Origin: Crocodylus rhombifer
Taxonomy: Eukaryota > Chordata > Crocodylia > Crocodylidae
Length of the DNA stretch: 64,000 nucleotides
Direction of reading: 5' to 3'
Assembly (NCBI GenBank): GCA_038503035.1
Contig: JAVSML010025228.1
Span: 100,941 to 164,940 of the forward strand
Below the pieces are notes generated by a model. The model worked only from the letters and a program-made list of their open reading frames with translations. It did not search any database and was not told the origin of the DNA. The translations under genes were made by a program, and so were the position numbers. Shown piece after piece: positions 42,831-54,860 of this stretch. Every line of letters starts with the position of its first letter. Positions within the stretch are counted from its first letter, which is position 1.

Positions 42831-43749
42831 ACCCTGTGACAGGGGGCATCTCTCAGGGCTGAATCACATGCTGGCCCTCCCAGCCATCTCTACTGGGGCA
42901 GTCCACCCAGTCTTGCCTTCTGTGACTTTTTAGTTTCCATAAATTGATGGTATATAACGCAGGAAGCTGCCCATTCCCAGGCCCGATGCCAGGGGGTGCT
43001 ATCTGCAGCTCCAACCTCCCCTACACTGCAGCCCATGTCTCTCAGATGCCATTGCAGTTCTTAGCATTACTGGCCCCAAACTGGGCCCCACAGTCCTCCA
43101 GCTGGATCCCTCCAATCAGACAGCCTACTCCACCCTTATTCTGGGCTGCCTAGCTCCCTACACTCTTCCCTGTCTTGGGTGCAACCATCCCAGGATCTTT
43201 GGCCACACAGACCCTGGCCACACATCCAAGACCAGTCGGAGCCTCAGGCCCTCATCTTTTGACCCTTCTGGTCCTTGCCCCAGCATTGACCAGTTGAGAG
43301 TGCCTCGAGTCAGGCTTCTGAGCATCTAGCCCACTCTCTCATACAGGTCTGCCTTCTCAGCCCTACTATGAAATGACCAACCTGGTTGTGGGAGCTAGGA
43401 TTAGAAAGGTGCCCCAACCCACATTTCACCAGAGTAGTAACTGGCCTGGCATTTCCTGGGGGCTCCCATGCCACTAGGAGCCCCACCAGGCCACCCATCC
43501 CTGGCTGGGTTCAGTTTTAGGTCATGCCTAGGACCAAGAGCCATCTAACCATCCCCATAAGCTCTTGTGATTACCTCCTGGTTGTTCCTGCTGCAGCTCA
43601 GCTGTAGCAATGTTTCTGCCTGGGCTGGCAGCAGCGGACTGCAACCTTTATATACTAACTTCTTAAAATGGTTGCTGCCATCAGGCACCTTCTGGATGCC
43701 TGGCCCAGCCTTAAAGTGGCAGGCACGAACAGTGCCCTGCCACATACCC
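42830..43749 (-). mobile_element. Solo LTR with perfect 5-bp target duplication
   Basis: On the - strand the LTR starts TGTGGCAGGGCAC and ends GCCCCCTGTCACA (43744 down to 42835, 910 bp). TACCC lies on both sides (42830-42834 and 43745-43749), a perfect 5-bp duplication as left by retroviral-type integrases. A TATA box (AGTATATAAAGG) lies about 90-100 bases from the - strand start, followed by a GC-rich leader. The same TGTGGCRG terminus occurs in the LTR at 30117, so the two may be related families. No internal genes remain. Confidence 0.85.
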
Positions 43750-43754
43750 ATATA

Positions 43755-44965
43755 CAGAACCCACAGTAAAGGAAGGGCCTATTCACCAACACTGGTCCCA
43801 GGCAGGCAGGGCCCAAGTAATGCCTAATCTGTGCATTGGCCCTACACTCAGCGGTGATATTTACTCTTTCCTGAGGCTCAGGATGACACTGTCAGAAGTG
43901 GGTCACATTTTCCAGGATCCCCACCTTTAACCCTGTGACTTTTGCCATTTTTCAGAACACAGCTAGTATTCCACTGCAGATGTCAAATTCTTTGGCTTAC
44001 CTGACATCTGTAATGAAATTGAAATACATCTCCCCATTGAGATGATCTATTAATATTGATTCAGACTCTGAGCAAATAAATTAACTTAGCTACACTGTCT
44101 TCATGGCTAAATGTTCTTTGGTTAAGACTATCCTGACCAGTGCACCATCTGTTTGGTTTGAAGGAAGGCTCAGGATTTGAAGCTTGTGCTGGAAACATTA
44201 GCTGCAGCCACTAAGGTGACTTTCTGACTCTTATGTTTATTTTTTCTGATATTTTTCCACTCTCTCAACTTTTCAATTAAAACTTAATTGCCTGCCCTAT
44301 CACTCACTGCACATATGACTGGGAGATTATGGGCTATCATAAAACCTTCATTGTTCTCATATTTCTTCTTGCTAATACACAGAAAAGTTAATTTGAGGTA
44401 TGGGACTACATGCTCTGGGGAGCATTTTTATTGCACTGTTGGGCAGTTTAGGTATTCTTATTATGAAACTGGATTGGATGCTAGATGTAAAGCTTGATTC
44501 TCATCTTACACCAGTGGTGCACGAGAGTCATTCTAGGGAGCAGACTGTGGTTTTCAGTGGCGTGAGTTTAAAAAAAAATCAAGCCCCTTTGGGTTCAGCA
44601 CTGTCCAACTTCTGAGCATCTAGAACCCACACACTAAGCAGGCTGCACGCTGGGCAGGCCATGGGCCCTCTGGAAGCACTTGCCATTTTTCCCCACAAAC
44701 ATACTTCTGCACTGCTGCAACATTGCCAGCCCAGCAAAGCCCAAGCTGTGGCTGAAGCAGTGCCTGCAGCTGCCTGCCTATGCATGGAGGTTACAGCTCC
44801 AATCACACCCTCTGCTCTGCCCTGTCCGGGGGTTCCAGCTCTCGCCTGCCAATTATGGTGAAGTGAGGCTGCACTTCTACCTGCAGCAGCTGCTCTAGGA
44901 CAATCCATTCCCCTATGGTGCAGCCATGGGATAATGGACCCATCATTATACAGACTAATTTAACT
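43755..44965. other. Intergenic, no gene recognised
   Basis: A GC-rich patch (44590-44900) gives overlapping frames on both strands that I judge compositional. The remainder is unassigned. Confidence 0.4.
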
Positions 44966-44970
44966 TACCG

Positions 44971-45203
44971 AGGGTGCATCTACATAAACCATGATGACGC
45001 CACTACTGTACAGTAGCAACAATCTATACAAGCTGTACCTTGTAGCTACTGGACAGTAGGGTTGGAAATGACCTGTGAGGCTCCAGAACAGCACAGTACC
45101 AGCAGTTACTTCGCACTCATTTAGCACTTGCTTTACTAAAGCAAGTACTAAATGACTGTACAGTAACAACTGTACAGTTGGGTGCACATGTAGACATGCC
45201 CTA
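44971..45203. mobile_element. MITE with GGGCATGTCTACATGTGC-type ends
   Basis: The left end AGGGTGCATCTACATAAACC pairs with the reverse complement of the right end, AGGGCATGTCTACATGTGCA. The interior is full of CAGTAG / CTACTG phrases. It is one of a group with 45305, 50214 and probably 62995. Confidence 0.7.
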
Positions 45204-45304
45204 AATGTCCTAGATTTACTACATTTATGTGATGAAACAAGCAGCTGCCCTTGGTCTATCATTGCAGTGTCTTCACATTAAAGATGATATGGTTCATACA
45301 GCTT

Positions 45305-45560
45305 GGGCACATCTACATGAGACACTATGCCACCGTGGCTCATTGCTACAGCGACATAGCATCAGCAGGTACGAACAAGGATGCCGCCACTAGTGTGCAA
45401 TAGCAATGAGCTATTGCACAGTAGCTCATTGCTAATGCACAGTAGAGTCAAAAACAACCCATGCACCACAGGGACTACTCAGTACCAGTAGGTACTGCAC
45501 TGTCATTTGGTATTTGCTTTAGTACCAACTGCGCAGTCAGAGGCACATGTAGACATGCCC
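45305..45560. mobile_element. MITE, same group as 44971
   Basis: The left end GGGCACATCTACATGAGAC and right end (reverse complement GGGCATGTCTACATGTGCC) are inverted repeats. The interior has inverted AGCTATTGCACAGTAG / CTACTGTG-type sequence. Confidence 0.75.
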
Positions 45561-45564
45561 ACTG

Positions 45565-46640
45565 TTTCCTAAATGGAAGCAGTGTAGTTATGTCCACACA
45601 GTGCTTCAGGTGTGCTAATTAGCACTGGTGAGTGAAAATGCCAATTAGCTTGTCCCCGTGATAATTACCCTACTATAACCCCCTGCAGACACAGTTACAT
45701 AGCTTTCAGTTTAAGAAGCAGGTCATGAGAGCAATGCATCATGGCTGAGGTTGCCACTCCAGAGCATAAATACTCTGTAAACATGATCTGTAATTTTTTT
45801 TTAATGTTTCAAATTGGGATCTGGACAAAAACCTTAAGATACCCCACCAGGGTGGCAAACACATCAACTACATGGATGCAATACATAAAAACAAGCAGTG
45901 TTGTGTCTTGATCTATCACTAAGTAATTAATATTAGGACACTGGGTTTCTGCTAAGGTTATTATGCTTCATCTGAAGGCAAGGTTGAGGCTATACAGAAT
46001 ACATCCAAACAAGGAACAAATAATAGTGCCATAGTCTGTTCACCTCTAAAAATAAACCTCTAGCATTTAGAAGAGTGAAGATTTGTTTAGACTTGAAACC
46101 AGAGCATTGGTTACAGGCAAGCTGTAAAGAAGGGTTGCCTATGCATGCTATGATAACAGAGAGAGAAAGAGATTAGATAAACAGAAGATTGATTACAGCA
46201 TTGCCTGCCTCACAAACCTCCTCCGGCAAGAGTCATATTACACCCACTCCAAAACAATTCACAGAGCTGACAAGCCACAAATATTCACCATTGGTAGGCA
46301 GCAAGGGTGATTTGTCACTGAGACCCCTAGGCTATCAGGAAGAACAGAGGACAGGGTTTCCCTGGCCATTTTTAGGGCCAGCTATTTATTTTTAAACAAT
46401 TGTTTTTTCTCACGTGTTTTAAGTAGCTTCTCTGCTAAAAAAAAGCAATTCTGAGGCACAGCTGAGGAGCCAAAAGAGAAAAAAATAAGTACCAGGGATT
46501 TACTTTCTTCAGTTCCACATTGGGATGGAGGTCAACAGCCTGGTTTTGCCTTTTCACAGAGATAAGACACTAACAATAATGAAATTGCCTGAATCCATTT
46601 ACCTGAAGAGCAAAAAAAACTTCTTATACATGAGGGGTCT
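45565..46640. other. Intergenic, no gene recognised
   Basis: A partial MITE-like stretch with GCTAATTAGCAC near 45615. The rest is unassigned. Confidence 0.35.
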
Positions 46641-46649
46641 GATTCTCCC

Positions 46650-48312
46650 GTGTGCTTATTGTGCAGTCTTGGTGGATCACAGACTCAATATGAGTCTGTA
46701 ATGTAACACAGCTGTGAAAAAGGCCCTTATAGCTTTGGGCTGCATCAATAGAAGCATTAGGTATAAGACACGGGAAGTGATAGAGCCTCCTTGTTCAGCA
46801 CTGGCAAAGCCTCATCTAAAGTACTGCGTGCAGTTTTAGGCGTCATTTTTTTTTAAATGTGGAGAAATTATAGACGGTCCAGAGACAGGTGAAAACAATA
46901 GTAAAGAGCTTGGAAAGCAATTCATATGAGGAGAGGTTGAAGGAAATAGGTATTGCAGAAAAACGTGTTCAAGAGGGGACATGATAGCAGTCTTCAACTA
47001 CTTGAAGGGCTGCCATAAAAAAGAAGAAAACACCTTTTTTTTCTTTTGCCGCAGAAAGTAGGATGTAAACCAATGGCTTGAAGTTGAAGCAAAGGAGGTT
47101 TAGATTCAATTATCAGGAAGAACTTCTTCACAGTTAGAACAGTGAGGCAGTGGGACAGACTGCTTAGGGAAGCTGTGGACTTTCCATCACTGAAGGTAGT
47201 GAAGAAGAGGTTGGATAAGCATTGATCCATGATGAACTAAGAGTAGCTATGCCTATGTTCTACTATGGATATTTCCCAAGCTTCTGGGATTTCCTGGTTG
47301 CTACATGAGACTGGGAAGGAATTTTTTTTCCCTCCTGCTGCTACATGTATCAAGGGGTTCTTTTTTTTGCCTTCTACGGAAGCATTGGGTGTTGGCTGCA
47401 ATGAAGTTTGGGGATCAGGATGGGTATACCAATGCTCCTGCTGTGACTTAAACCTGGAGGTTCCTGGCTAGGGTGCCTTGCCTCCCTGCTCAGGGTCCAA
47501 CCATTTGCCATATTTGGGGTCAGGAAGGAATTAGACCCTGTGATCAGACTGGTATGGTCTATGGGGGGTGGGGGTTGCCTTCCCCTGTAGTGGGGGCATG
47601 GCTCTCTTCCTTGGATCTCTTGTGTGCATTTTAACAACCTTGGCAGAAGCAGGTTGTTATATCTTGTGATTGTGTTATGGTTGACTGCATAGTTTTTCTA
47701 ATAGGTTAGACAAGGGATTTGTATTGAATGGTTTGGATAGGGATGATCCTGCCTCAGGAAGTAAGCTAGACTAGATGACCTCTAGGGCTGCACGCAGACA
47801 AGCGTGGACATTTTGTTCCCTGTGGACAACTAGCAGTGGTGCACCTTGTGCCGCCGGTAGTTGTCTCTGGGGAATGCCTGTGCCATGTGCCCTCTGGTGC
47901 ATGGCAGGTTATCCTGGGTGTGGTAGGGGAGGTTGGGGCCAGCACTGGGCTAGCCTCAGCAGCCTTACCTAGGGTCCTGGAGACCTCCTGGGGCTGCAGC
48001 AGCAGCAATCCTGTCACTTGGAGCCTGACCAGCAGCTGCAGTGTGGCTCCAGCCAGCCAAGCTCTGGTTTTGAGTGGCACATGCTGCCCCCGTGTGCAGT
48101 GCTCCATTTTTTTTTGCATGGATTTTTTTGACCTCTGGATATCCAGGGGTCAACCTCCCCTTCCCGCCCCACCTTGCTGCTCCCTTGCAGTGCAGAGAAC
48201 AGCTGAACATATGGTATATGGCGTCCCTGAGGTGCCACATATGGCACAGCTGCACTCATCTGAATGTGGCCTAGAGGTCTCTTCCACCCTTAGTTTCCTG
48301 ACAATGGTCAGC
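46650..48312 (+). mobile_element. CR1-type LINE 3' part, split by a MITE
   Basis: The reverse-transcriptase C-terminal region is visible as nucleotide similarity to other CR1s (TCAGCACTGGCAAAGCCTCA, then AGGAGAGGTTGAAGG, ACATGATAGCAGTCTTCAACT and GAAGAACTTCTTCACAG). It is followed by a long 3' UTR (GGGGTCAGGAAGGAATTAGA, TTCCTTGGATCTCT) to the terminus. GATGACCTCTA at 47774-47784 continues as GAGGTCTCTTCCACC after 48273, so the MITE 47785-48271 cuts the last 40 bases. The coding part is heavily mutated and no long frame remains. Confidence 0.8.
47785..48271. mobile_element. MITE inserted in the CR1 3' end
   Basis: Ends are GGGCTGCACGCAGACAAGCG and, in reverse complement, GGCCACATTCAGATGAGTGC. 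TA lies on both sides, and removing the element restores the CR1 end. The interior shares AGCCAAGCTCTGGTTTT with the MITE at 19870, so the two belong to one family with different lengths. Several GC-rich open frames across it are not supported as genes. Confidence 0.7.
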
Positions 48313-48469
48313 TGCAGGAGAATGAAGCAGAGATCCCCCAGTTCAGCTATGAAAGACTATTAATGACACTGAAATAAGTTTATGGAGAGGATAGAATGAC
48401 AAGAAGGGGAGTTTGATTCTCCAGTAAAAAGGTTTAATATGTGAAATTGTTTGATGTCCCCAGGGTGTA

Positions 48470-49345
48470 GAGCAGAGTGGAAGGGGCTTGGTTTCTCCTA
48501 GGCTTTCTTAGCTTTGCTGGTTGCCACATGGGGTTGGGAAGGAATTTTTTCCTTTCCTGTTGCTTCAGGTATCCCAGGGGTGGGCTGGGCTGGGCTGGGC
48601 TGGGCTGGGCTGGGGAGGAGGGGTAATCTCCCTGAGAAACATTAGGTGTTGACCGCAGCAAAGGCTGGAGATTTTGACTCGTGTGTGCCAAAAATGTTCC
48701 TACTGGAACAAAAATTCAGAGGTTACTCACTATGGCATGTATTGGCAACAGTCCATGAGCCTGATCCAGTCCACAGAGCCACTAGATCTAGCCCATGGAG
48801 CAGGAGATTTAGAAGCAGGGAGAATCAACAATGTTGGTGCTCACAGCAGCTGGGTTCTGGAGGCCTTCAACCTAAGCTGGGTCATTCTGGCTAACCACTA
48901 AAAAATTATTGCAGTTCCCTAGGTTAGAGGGTCTTGTCTCTCAGTTCAGGATCAAAATGATGACCACATTTGGGATCAGTAAGGAATGTTACCCCACCAT
49001 CAGATTAACATGGGCTGCAGTGGATTTTGTCTTCCTCTGTAGCAAAGGGAATGGTCCTGTTCCTTGGATCTCTCTAATATATTTTAACAACCCTTGATGT
49101 GGCAGGATATTGACAACGCCCTTTCCCTCTGCTTTACCTGTGGCAAGTTAGAAGATTTTTCATTTTTTTAGGCAATGTGCCTTGTAGTTGTGCAACAAGG
49201 TTCTTCTGTAGTTTTATGAATAGTTAAACAAACACTTGTATAGGAAGGTTTGAATTAGGATGCTCCTGCCTTGAGCAGGGGGGCTGATCTAGATGATCTC
49301 CTTTCTCCTTTCTAGTCTTGGTTTTTTCTGATTCTATGTGTCACT
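48470..49345 (+). mobile_element. CR1-type LINE 3' UTR, second copy of the same subfamily
   Basis: It follows the same order of landmarks as 47260-47785: GTTGGGAAGGAATTTTTTCC, CATTAGGTGTTGACCGC, TTTGGGATCAGTAAGGAAT, GTTCCTTGGATCTCTCTAAT, GATGATCTCCTTTCTCC. It contains only the 3' UTR, so it is a strongly 5'-truncated copy. Confidence 0.75.
48581..48615. repeat. (TGGGC)n microsatellite
   Basis: Seven tandem TGGGC units ending in TGGGGA inside the CR1 3' UTR. It probably arose by slippage after insertion, because the sister copy lacks it. Confidence 0.9.
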
Positions 49346-49349
49346 TATA

Positions 49350-50210
49350 CCTGTGACAAATGAAACTCTGAACCTAGATGCGTTTTCAGTCCCTTCGCAC
49401 AGAGTAAGTGATTACATAAGGATAGAGATTTTCTCAGGTGCTGTGCTCTTGCAGTTTTCATTGACATTAGCTGGGTTTATAAGTGCTTGACATCTCTGCA
49501 AATTATGTCCTCAGTATCAATAAGTAGTATCAATATCCCTTTTGTTAGGGATAAAATGAAGACAGGGCAGTAAAGTCTCAAGATCACAGCCTGAGTTAAT
49601 GGTGAACTTGGTAATGAAACCCCACAATCCAGTTTTGAACAAATAAGCTATGTACCCTTCTCAGAGCTAGCATAAAACTTCTATAGATGTTAAATTGGGA
49701 GTAATTGAGACAAATTTAGCAGAACCCCTGGATCATAAGCAGAGCTACTCTATATCTTTGCTATGAATATTTGCCATACATATAGACTTTTAGTTAGTGA
49801 GTTGTGTGCAATCCTCATTTCCTTTTAACCTATTTCCCACTCATGGACATTCCCCAAATAGTTGAGATGAAGGATTTTCAGGCTAGAGTTTGGTTTCAAC
49901 TTTTGCATGACACTCACACTCCATCTGCTCACAGTGTGGTCCTTTAAATCACGGGTCATGCTGCCTGAGAGACTGAAGTGGTTTCAAGGGGATAAAAGGA
50001 AATCGCAGATAATAGTGTAACCTTCTGAAAGGTGTTAGAAGCAGTAGTCAAAGCCAGGTTAATACATTATTGAGATTTTCCATTTATTATAACTCAAATA
50101 GTTCAAGTTTTCACCTAAAACTTTGTCCTCTTGAGTTTTAAGAATTAAGGATTTAAACCCTAGATCACCTTTTAATGTCAGAAATGATCCAGTTTTTCAT
50201 ACGAATAACT
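49350..50210. other. Intergenic, no gene recognised
   Basis: No gene or transposon signature could be assigned. Confidence 0.4.
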
Positions 50211-50213
50211 AGA

Positions 50214-50460
50214 GGGCACATCTAGATGAGATGCTTACTGTGCATTGGCCTAATAACACTGAACAGTAGCATTTTGAGGCACAAACCATCCTAATGGCAT
50301 ATTACACAGTGTTATTAGGCTAATGCATAGTAGGTATCACTAAATAACCATGCACCCGTGCTACTACACAGTAACTTTAGGTACTGTGCATTTAGTTAGT
50401 ACTTTATTAAGGAAGTAGTAAACTTAATACGCAGTATCTAAGGCACATTAAGACATGCCC
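50214..50460. mobile_element. MITE, GGGCACATCTAGATGAG ends
   Basis: The left end GGGCACATCTAGATGAGATG pairs with the reverse complement of the right end, GGGCATGTCTTAATGTGCC. A long internal inverted repeat (GTGCATTGGCCTAATAACAC against GTGTTATTAGGCTAATGC) forms most of the left half. Confidence 0.75.
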
Positions 50461-50464
50461 AGAG

Positions 50465-52785
50465 TTTTTGTATATGTGAAAAATAGATGCACCGCTAAAC
50501 TATTAAAGTACACTGCCAAACTATAAATAAAAGGGCAGCTGTTAGGCAGCCAACTTCCAGAGAATTTTGCCTTCTGGTAAAAAGTCCACCTAGACTTTGT
50601 CCACCATGCTGGCCCATGCCATGTAACTTGCATGGACAGAAGGGGCACTTTGTAGCAGTGGAACTGCTTCCGGTCTGTTTCCCACATTTATTGCCTACCT
50701 ACTGCTATTTTTTCATATCAGCTTTCTTGTATGTGATTACACTTGCTTCCATCTAGCTCATACAGGCCACTAATAGATCATCTTGTTCAGGGAAGTGTAG
50801 AGACATCAAATATAGCTTCCTCTATTACAACAGAAATTTACGCAAACATATACAAACAAGCCTTCTGCAAGGAAATCATGGCCAGTAGTAGCAAGAGTAA
50901 AGTTCAAATTTACAGGTTTAATAATAACTTTCCAAATCTGGCTCAAGCCCCCACCAAGAATCTTGGGAAAACAAGTTTTAACAGCTTGTTCTAAAATAAA
51001 CCAACTTCCCCACTCACAAGTGGTATTGAACCAAAACAGGATTTGTTACAGGAGAAAGGGGAAAAACACAAAACCTTCAAGAAAAATTTAACTATTAAAC
51101 ATTAATTGAAACACAAAACAGTCAATAGTCTCAATCACTAGCAAACCAACCCAGGTAAGCTATTACCTAGCCCAGTCTGTTGGAATGGGAGACTTACCCA
51201 GGGCTTCTGTCTGGGGGCTGTACCACCTATGCCAGCCAAAATTGGCAAGTGCTGGGTAGGGAGACCCACCTGGAGGACCCAGCAGCGTTTTGCAGCCAAG
51301 CATTTCTGCTCTGCTCCAGAGGCTCTACTACTACCAAAGTAGCAAGTGTTGGGTAGGGAGGCCTGCACCAGAGTGGCCTGCCACTGATAGTGGGGCACAC
51401 TACTAGGGTATGCCACTGGGGAATGCTACTCTGGCTGCTGCTCCTTTGCTGCCACTAGGGTCACACTGCTCTGAACATGTAGAACATAAGCAGGGTTACA
51501 TAAAGGAAAACACACACACATGTGCACTCACCACTCCTCTGCATGGCTTAAATGTGGCCACTGAGTGTGGACTAAGAATACTGCAGGTGAGGGAGATACA
51601 ATCTCTTTCTATGGCAAGCAACCTCCAAGTGTTGTCACTCTTTCTTCTCTCCTTTCAGGTATCTGGTATTATCCAGCAAACTTATCACAGCTTTTAAAGC
51701 ACTTTATATAGCCTAATGAACCACAAGACAGCTTTAAAACATCCCTCTGATGTAAGGAAATGGTACCATGCCTCTTTTACTGCAAGGTTACGATGGGTAT
51801 ATCAAATCAGAAGCAACCTACTCAAGGTCAGAGAGCTGGTAGGGCAGTCACACAGGAAGCTGCCCCCATGGACATCTAAGAGAGGGAAATATGTGAGGTC
51901 AACAGTAAGAGATCAAGCTAAATGGTATATAGCTTAGTACAATAACTGTTCATTTGGAAAGTTGGGGGCCTGTATTCTAGTTTGGGCCCTACTGGGTTAA
52001 AACATGGGAGTCCCTCCTCCTCTGTTGTGTAACGCCTACTAGTTATGGGGTTTTGTTCAGCGACAGGTAAGATATGGCTTAACAGGGGTTGACAACCTGT
52101 GCCCCATGGGCTGGATCTGGCATGGTTTGTGTACCAGTCATAGTCCACAGACCATAGGGATGGGCTGAGTGACTGAGCAGGACATTTCCAGCTCTGACTA
52201 CTATGATTCTAAGTTTTGTTATTTAGCAGGAGCAAAGAACTTTGATAAAAAGGAAGGAAAATATTTACTTAATGAAGAGCTGATTGGATACAACCTTGCT
52301 ATAAGAGACTGGTGGAGGAAGCTTTTTTAGGGAATAATGTATACTCTCTTAATGAGGGGAAGGAGACTTTCAGAACCCACCACTTATTTTAATTTTCCTT
52401 GTGTTGAGGTTAGAAACCTGAACCATGTTGATATAGATCTTTTAATTAGTGTCCTGTATTGATGTGGACAAAGTATCTCAAGAAGGTTTCAAATCAATCA
52501 CTCTATTGTTTTGACTGAGTTCTCACCTGTTCAAAGGATTTTCATTTGGAAAATTCACAGGCAGTCAGAAAGATGAGATTGTTTCTATCCCTTTGAGGAG
52601 CCATTGAAAAACTAGGAGAGTTTAAGTACAAAACGAATGATTCAATAGTACAGAGTTCAGTCCAGAGGCATGGTAAAAGATGTTTATTACTTTGATGATT
52701 TATAGAGAGTGGCTGACAAATATGTGACATAAACAAAGTAAGAAGGACTCACTTTCCTGGCTACATTTCAGGATGAACTCAACAC
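50465..52785. other. Intergenic, no gene recognised
   Basis: A GC-richer segment (51130-51480) with two AAGTGYTGGGTAGGGAG repeats on the + strand may be a decayed LTR. Other short frames lack support. A hAT-like GGGGTTGACAACCTG end is visible near 52085. Confidence 0.35.
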
Positions 52786-52791
52786 AACACT

Positions 52792-52974
52792 CTATATCAT
52801 ATTAAGACCTACCAAAAAACTAGAACTCTTGGTTCCAAAATGATACCTTTTATTAGACCAACTTTTCCAGTTCGTCTAATAAAAGGTATCATTTTGGAAC
52901 CAAGAGTTCTATTTTTTTTGTTTTTTTGTCTTAGACCAACACAGCTACCAAGTACACCCCTATATCATATTAAG
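52792..52974. mobile_element. Short Penelope-like tail insertion with hairpin
   Basis: A 153-bp insertion (52807-52959) is flanked by a perfect 15-bp target duplication, CTATATCATATTAAG. Inside, 52821-52858 and 52874-52911 are perfect 38-bp inverted repeats with a 15-nt loop. The tail TTGTCTTAGACCAACACAGC, with TCTAATAAAAGGTATCA, resembles the 3' end of Penelope-like elements. I read it as a very short copy that carries part of its own tail in inverted orientation, a pattern known for Penelope insertions. Confidence 0.8.
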
Positions 52975-52979
52975 GCATT

Positions 52980-53195
52980 ATCATAATTATTGTTATTGGG
53001 GCAATTCCTACAACAAGTTTCCCATTGAATCAAAAGAAGTTTGTATGAACCAGGCCTCCAAGGTTTGTTCTATTCTATAGAAACAATAGAAATCATCATA
53101 TACTAATGTTAGTTATCACTCAGATGGGTTTCTTCAATGAGTTTACCATGTTCCAGCTTCCAATACACACAAAATTTACTTCCTCTGTAAATATA
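52980..53195. other. Intergenic, no feature recognised
   Basis: AT-rich sequence between the short insertion and the candidate exon; nothing assigned. Confidence 0.4.
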
Positions 53196-53199
53196 ATAC

Positions 53200-53336
53200 C
53201 TTGAATGTAGAGTGATGATGGTAAAGGAGCAGAAGGTGTGAAATAAATAATGTCTACTACGCATCCTGCCAAAAATATCAACAGGGCAGGGAACAGGGCC
53301 AATAAAACTAAAAACACAATCATCCAATTGCAAAAC
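53200..53336 (-). CDS. Candidate exon encoding a transmembrane segment
   Basis: On the - strand a pyrimidine-rich tract (TTTCTAATTCTCTTTCTGAG) ends at an AG before 53336, and CAAG/GTATTA forms a donor after 53200. One frame (phase 2 in, phase 1 out) gives 45 codons with no stop: WMIVFLVLLALFPALLIFLA is a strong membrane helix, followed by GCVVDIIYFTPSAP. The frame stays open past the donor to about 53120. The family is not recognised. It could be part of the same gene as the exon at 55691-55924, which lies upstream on the same strand, although the phases (0 out, 2 in) would need at least one more exon between. Chance hydrophobic translation of AT-rich DNA is the main alternative. Confidence 0.3.
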
Positions 53337-53344
53337 CTCAGAAA

Positions 53345-54040
53345 GAGAATTAGAAACTGAATGAACTGCTAGATTGCAGAGCACAGTGCAATTATACATC
53401 TTTAAAGGGAAACTAGGAATAATGTCTCACATGCATCACTTTAAAATTGACTGTTACCATAATACACAATGTATAAATTATGCTTACAGCACGCACCTCT
53501 ATTCAAGAGCTCACTACTCTCTCCTAGGGTTATGTATGTGATATTTTTGCAGGAAGTAAAGCAAAACCTCAGCTTCCAGGGTCCATGCAGTTAAAGCTGA
53601 GTAGAATCTTTAAATGAAAAAAAAATTCCCATTGGAAAATATAATTTGGTGGAAATCAAAATTTTCCATGAGAACATGTCTATCTGGGAAGATTGGGGGG
53701 GTTGGTTTTTCAGTCAAGAGAATCTAAGTTTTAAAAAAAAATCTGTTTTGTACTATTTTTTAAAACAAGTACATATTTTGATTTCAAAACAAAATGGTTT
53801 ATACTGATCTGACCTTTTGAAATAAAAAAAAGTTTTATTGTGACATTTCGAAGCATTTAAAACCTTTTCCATATGAAATTTTAAACCTTATTGTTCCATT
53901 CACATTTTGGACATTGTGGAAATGTTGACTTTTCTTTCTCATTTGAGATTAAAAGCAAATGCTTCAATATCATATCTTTGCACGAGATGCCCAAATCATC
54001 TACATTCATAACTCCACTGTCCAGGCCTAGGGGTTCTTTG
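53345..54040. other. AT-rich intergenic, no feature recognised
   Basis: Poly-A/T tracts and no supported exon. Confidence 0.4.
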
Positions 54041-54043
54041 CAC

Positions 54044-54349
54044 CAGTGGTTTTCAACCATTTTAGATTCAAAGCACCTTTGGATAGATTTGAGGCACCTC
54101 TCAATAGGCTCGAGGCACCCTTCTCAAAATGTCAGCTCTTAGGTTTTTCACTTTTTCTTTTTGAATACAGAAAAATAATAGAGTAAATCTCCTGTTATAA
54201 AGGACTATAAAGGACTCAAACAGGTTAGAATGTGTTTTTTTTAATAATATGGATTCTAATGTAAAACCTCTGGGATTATCTTGTTAATTATATTTGCACA
54301 CCTAACATTGTGCAGCATCCTCCCATTGCGCCCTGGCTAAGAATCATTG
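54044..54349. mobile_element. hAT-type MITE, Charlie-like, second copy
   Basis: Ends CAGTGGTTTTCAACC and, in reverse complement, CAATGATTCTTAGCC. Flanks CTTTGCAC and CTTTACAT agree at 6 of 8 positions. It shares internal order with 20371-20663 (CTCTGGGATTATCTTGTTAAT, then TTTGCACACCTAACATTGTG). Confidence 0.7.
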
Positions 54350-54354
54350 CTTTA

Positions 54355-54860
54355 CATACATTTGATGAAGCTTCCAGGTAGAAACTTAAAACACATCTGT
54401 GAGCCAACAACTGGTTGACCTAGCACAGTAGCTTCACCGAGGGGAGAGATCAGCGCAGCAACCCCAGGTGCTGCCTTTAAAGCAGAGGTGTTCCAAAAAT
54501 AGCCTCCACAGTGCAGGCTGGCTATACTACTACCATTGGCACTAAAGCAGCTGGCAGTGCCAGATGCATCACAGCTGCCCAGAGTGCACTGTTGCCCTAG
54601 CATAAGCAGTTCTCATGAGCCAGGTGTGAATAGATGACCAGGCTGAAGTTTCAAGCCCGATCTCACAGCGCCAGTAGGAGACAGCACCAAAAAGAAGGGC
54701 TGTGAAGAGTTTGAACAAAGAGGTCACAAATGACACAGATGGAGAGCTATGAAATCCTAAAATGAAAAGATGAGAAGTTTAATTTGATTGAAATAGACCC
54801 TAAGAGCAGAGGAATATTGCTTTAAAAGACTCTTGGTACAAGTGGATTATTTCTAGTTAA
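54355..54860. other. Intergenic, no supported gene
   Basis: An 83-codon frame on the - strand (54603-54352) is Gly/Ser/Ala-rich and has no splice or family support. Confidence 0.4.

Noticed and set aside
44579..44908. 109-codon Ala/Ser-rich frame on the - strand
   Set aside because: Overlapping frames on the opposite strand and no motif; judged compositional.
44971..45560. CRISPR-like or satellite array
   Set aside because: The repeats are two adjacent MITEs with inverted, not direct, ends and no regular spacers.
52821..52911. MicroRNA precursor
   Set aside because: The 38-bp perfect hairpin lies inside a short retroelement insertion with a 15-bp target duplication, so a transposon origin explains it. 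It has no bulges typical of precursors, and there is no expression evidence.
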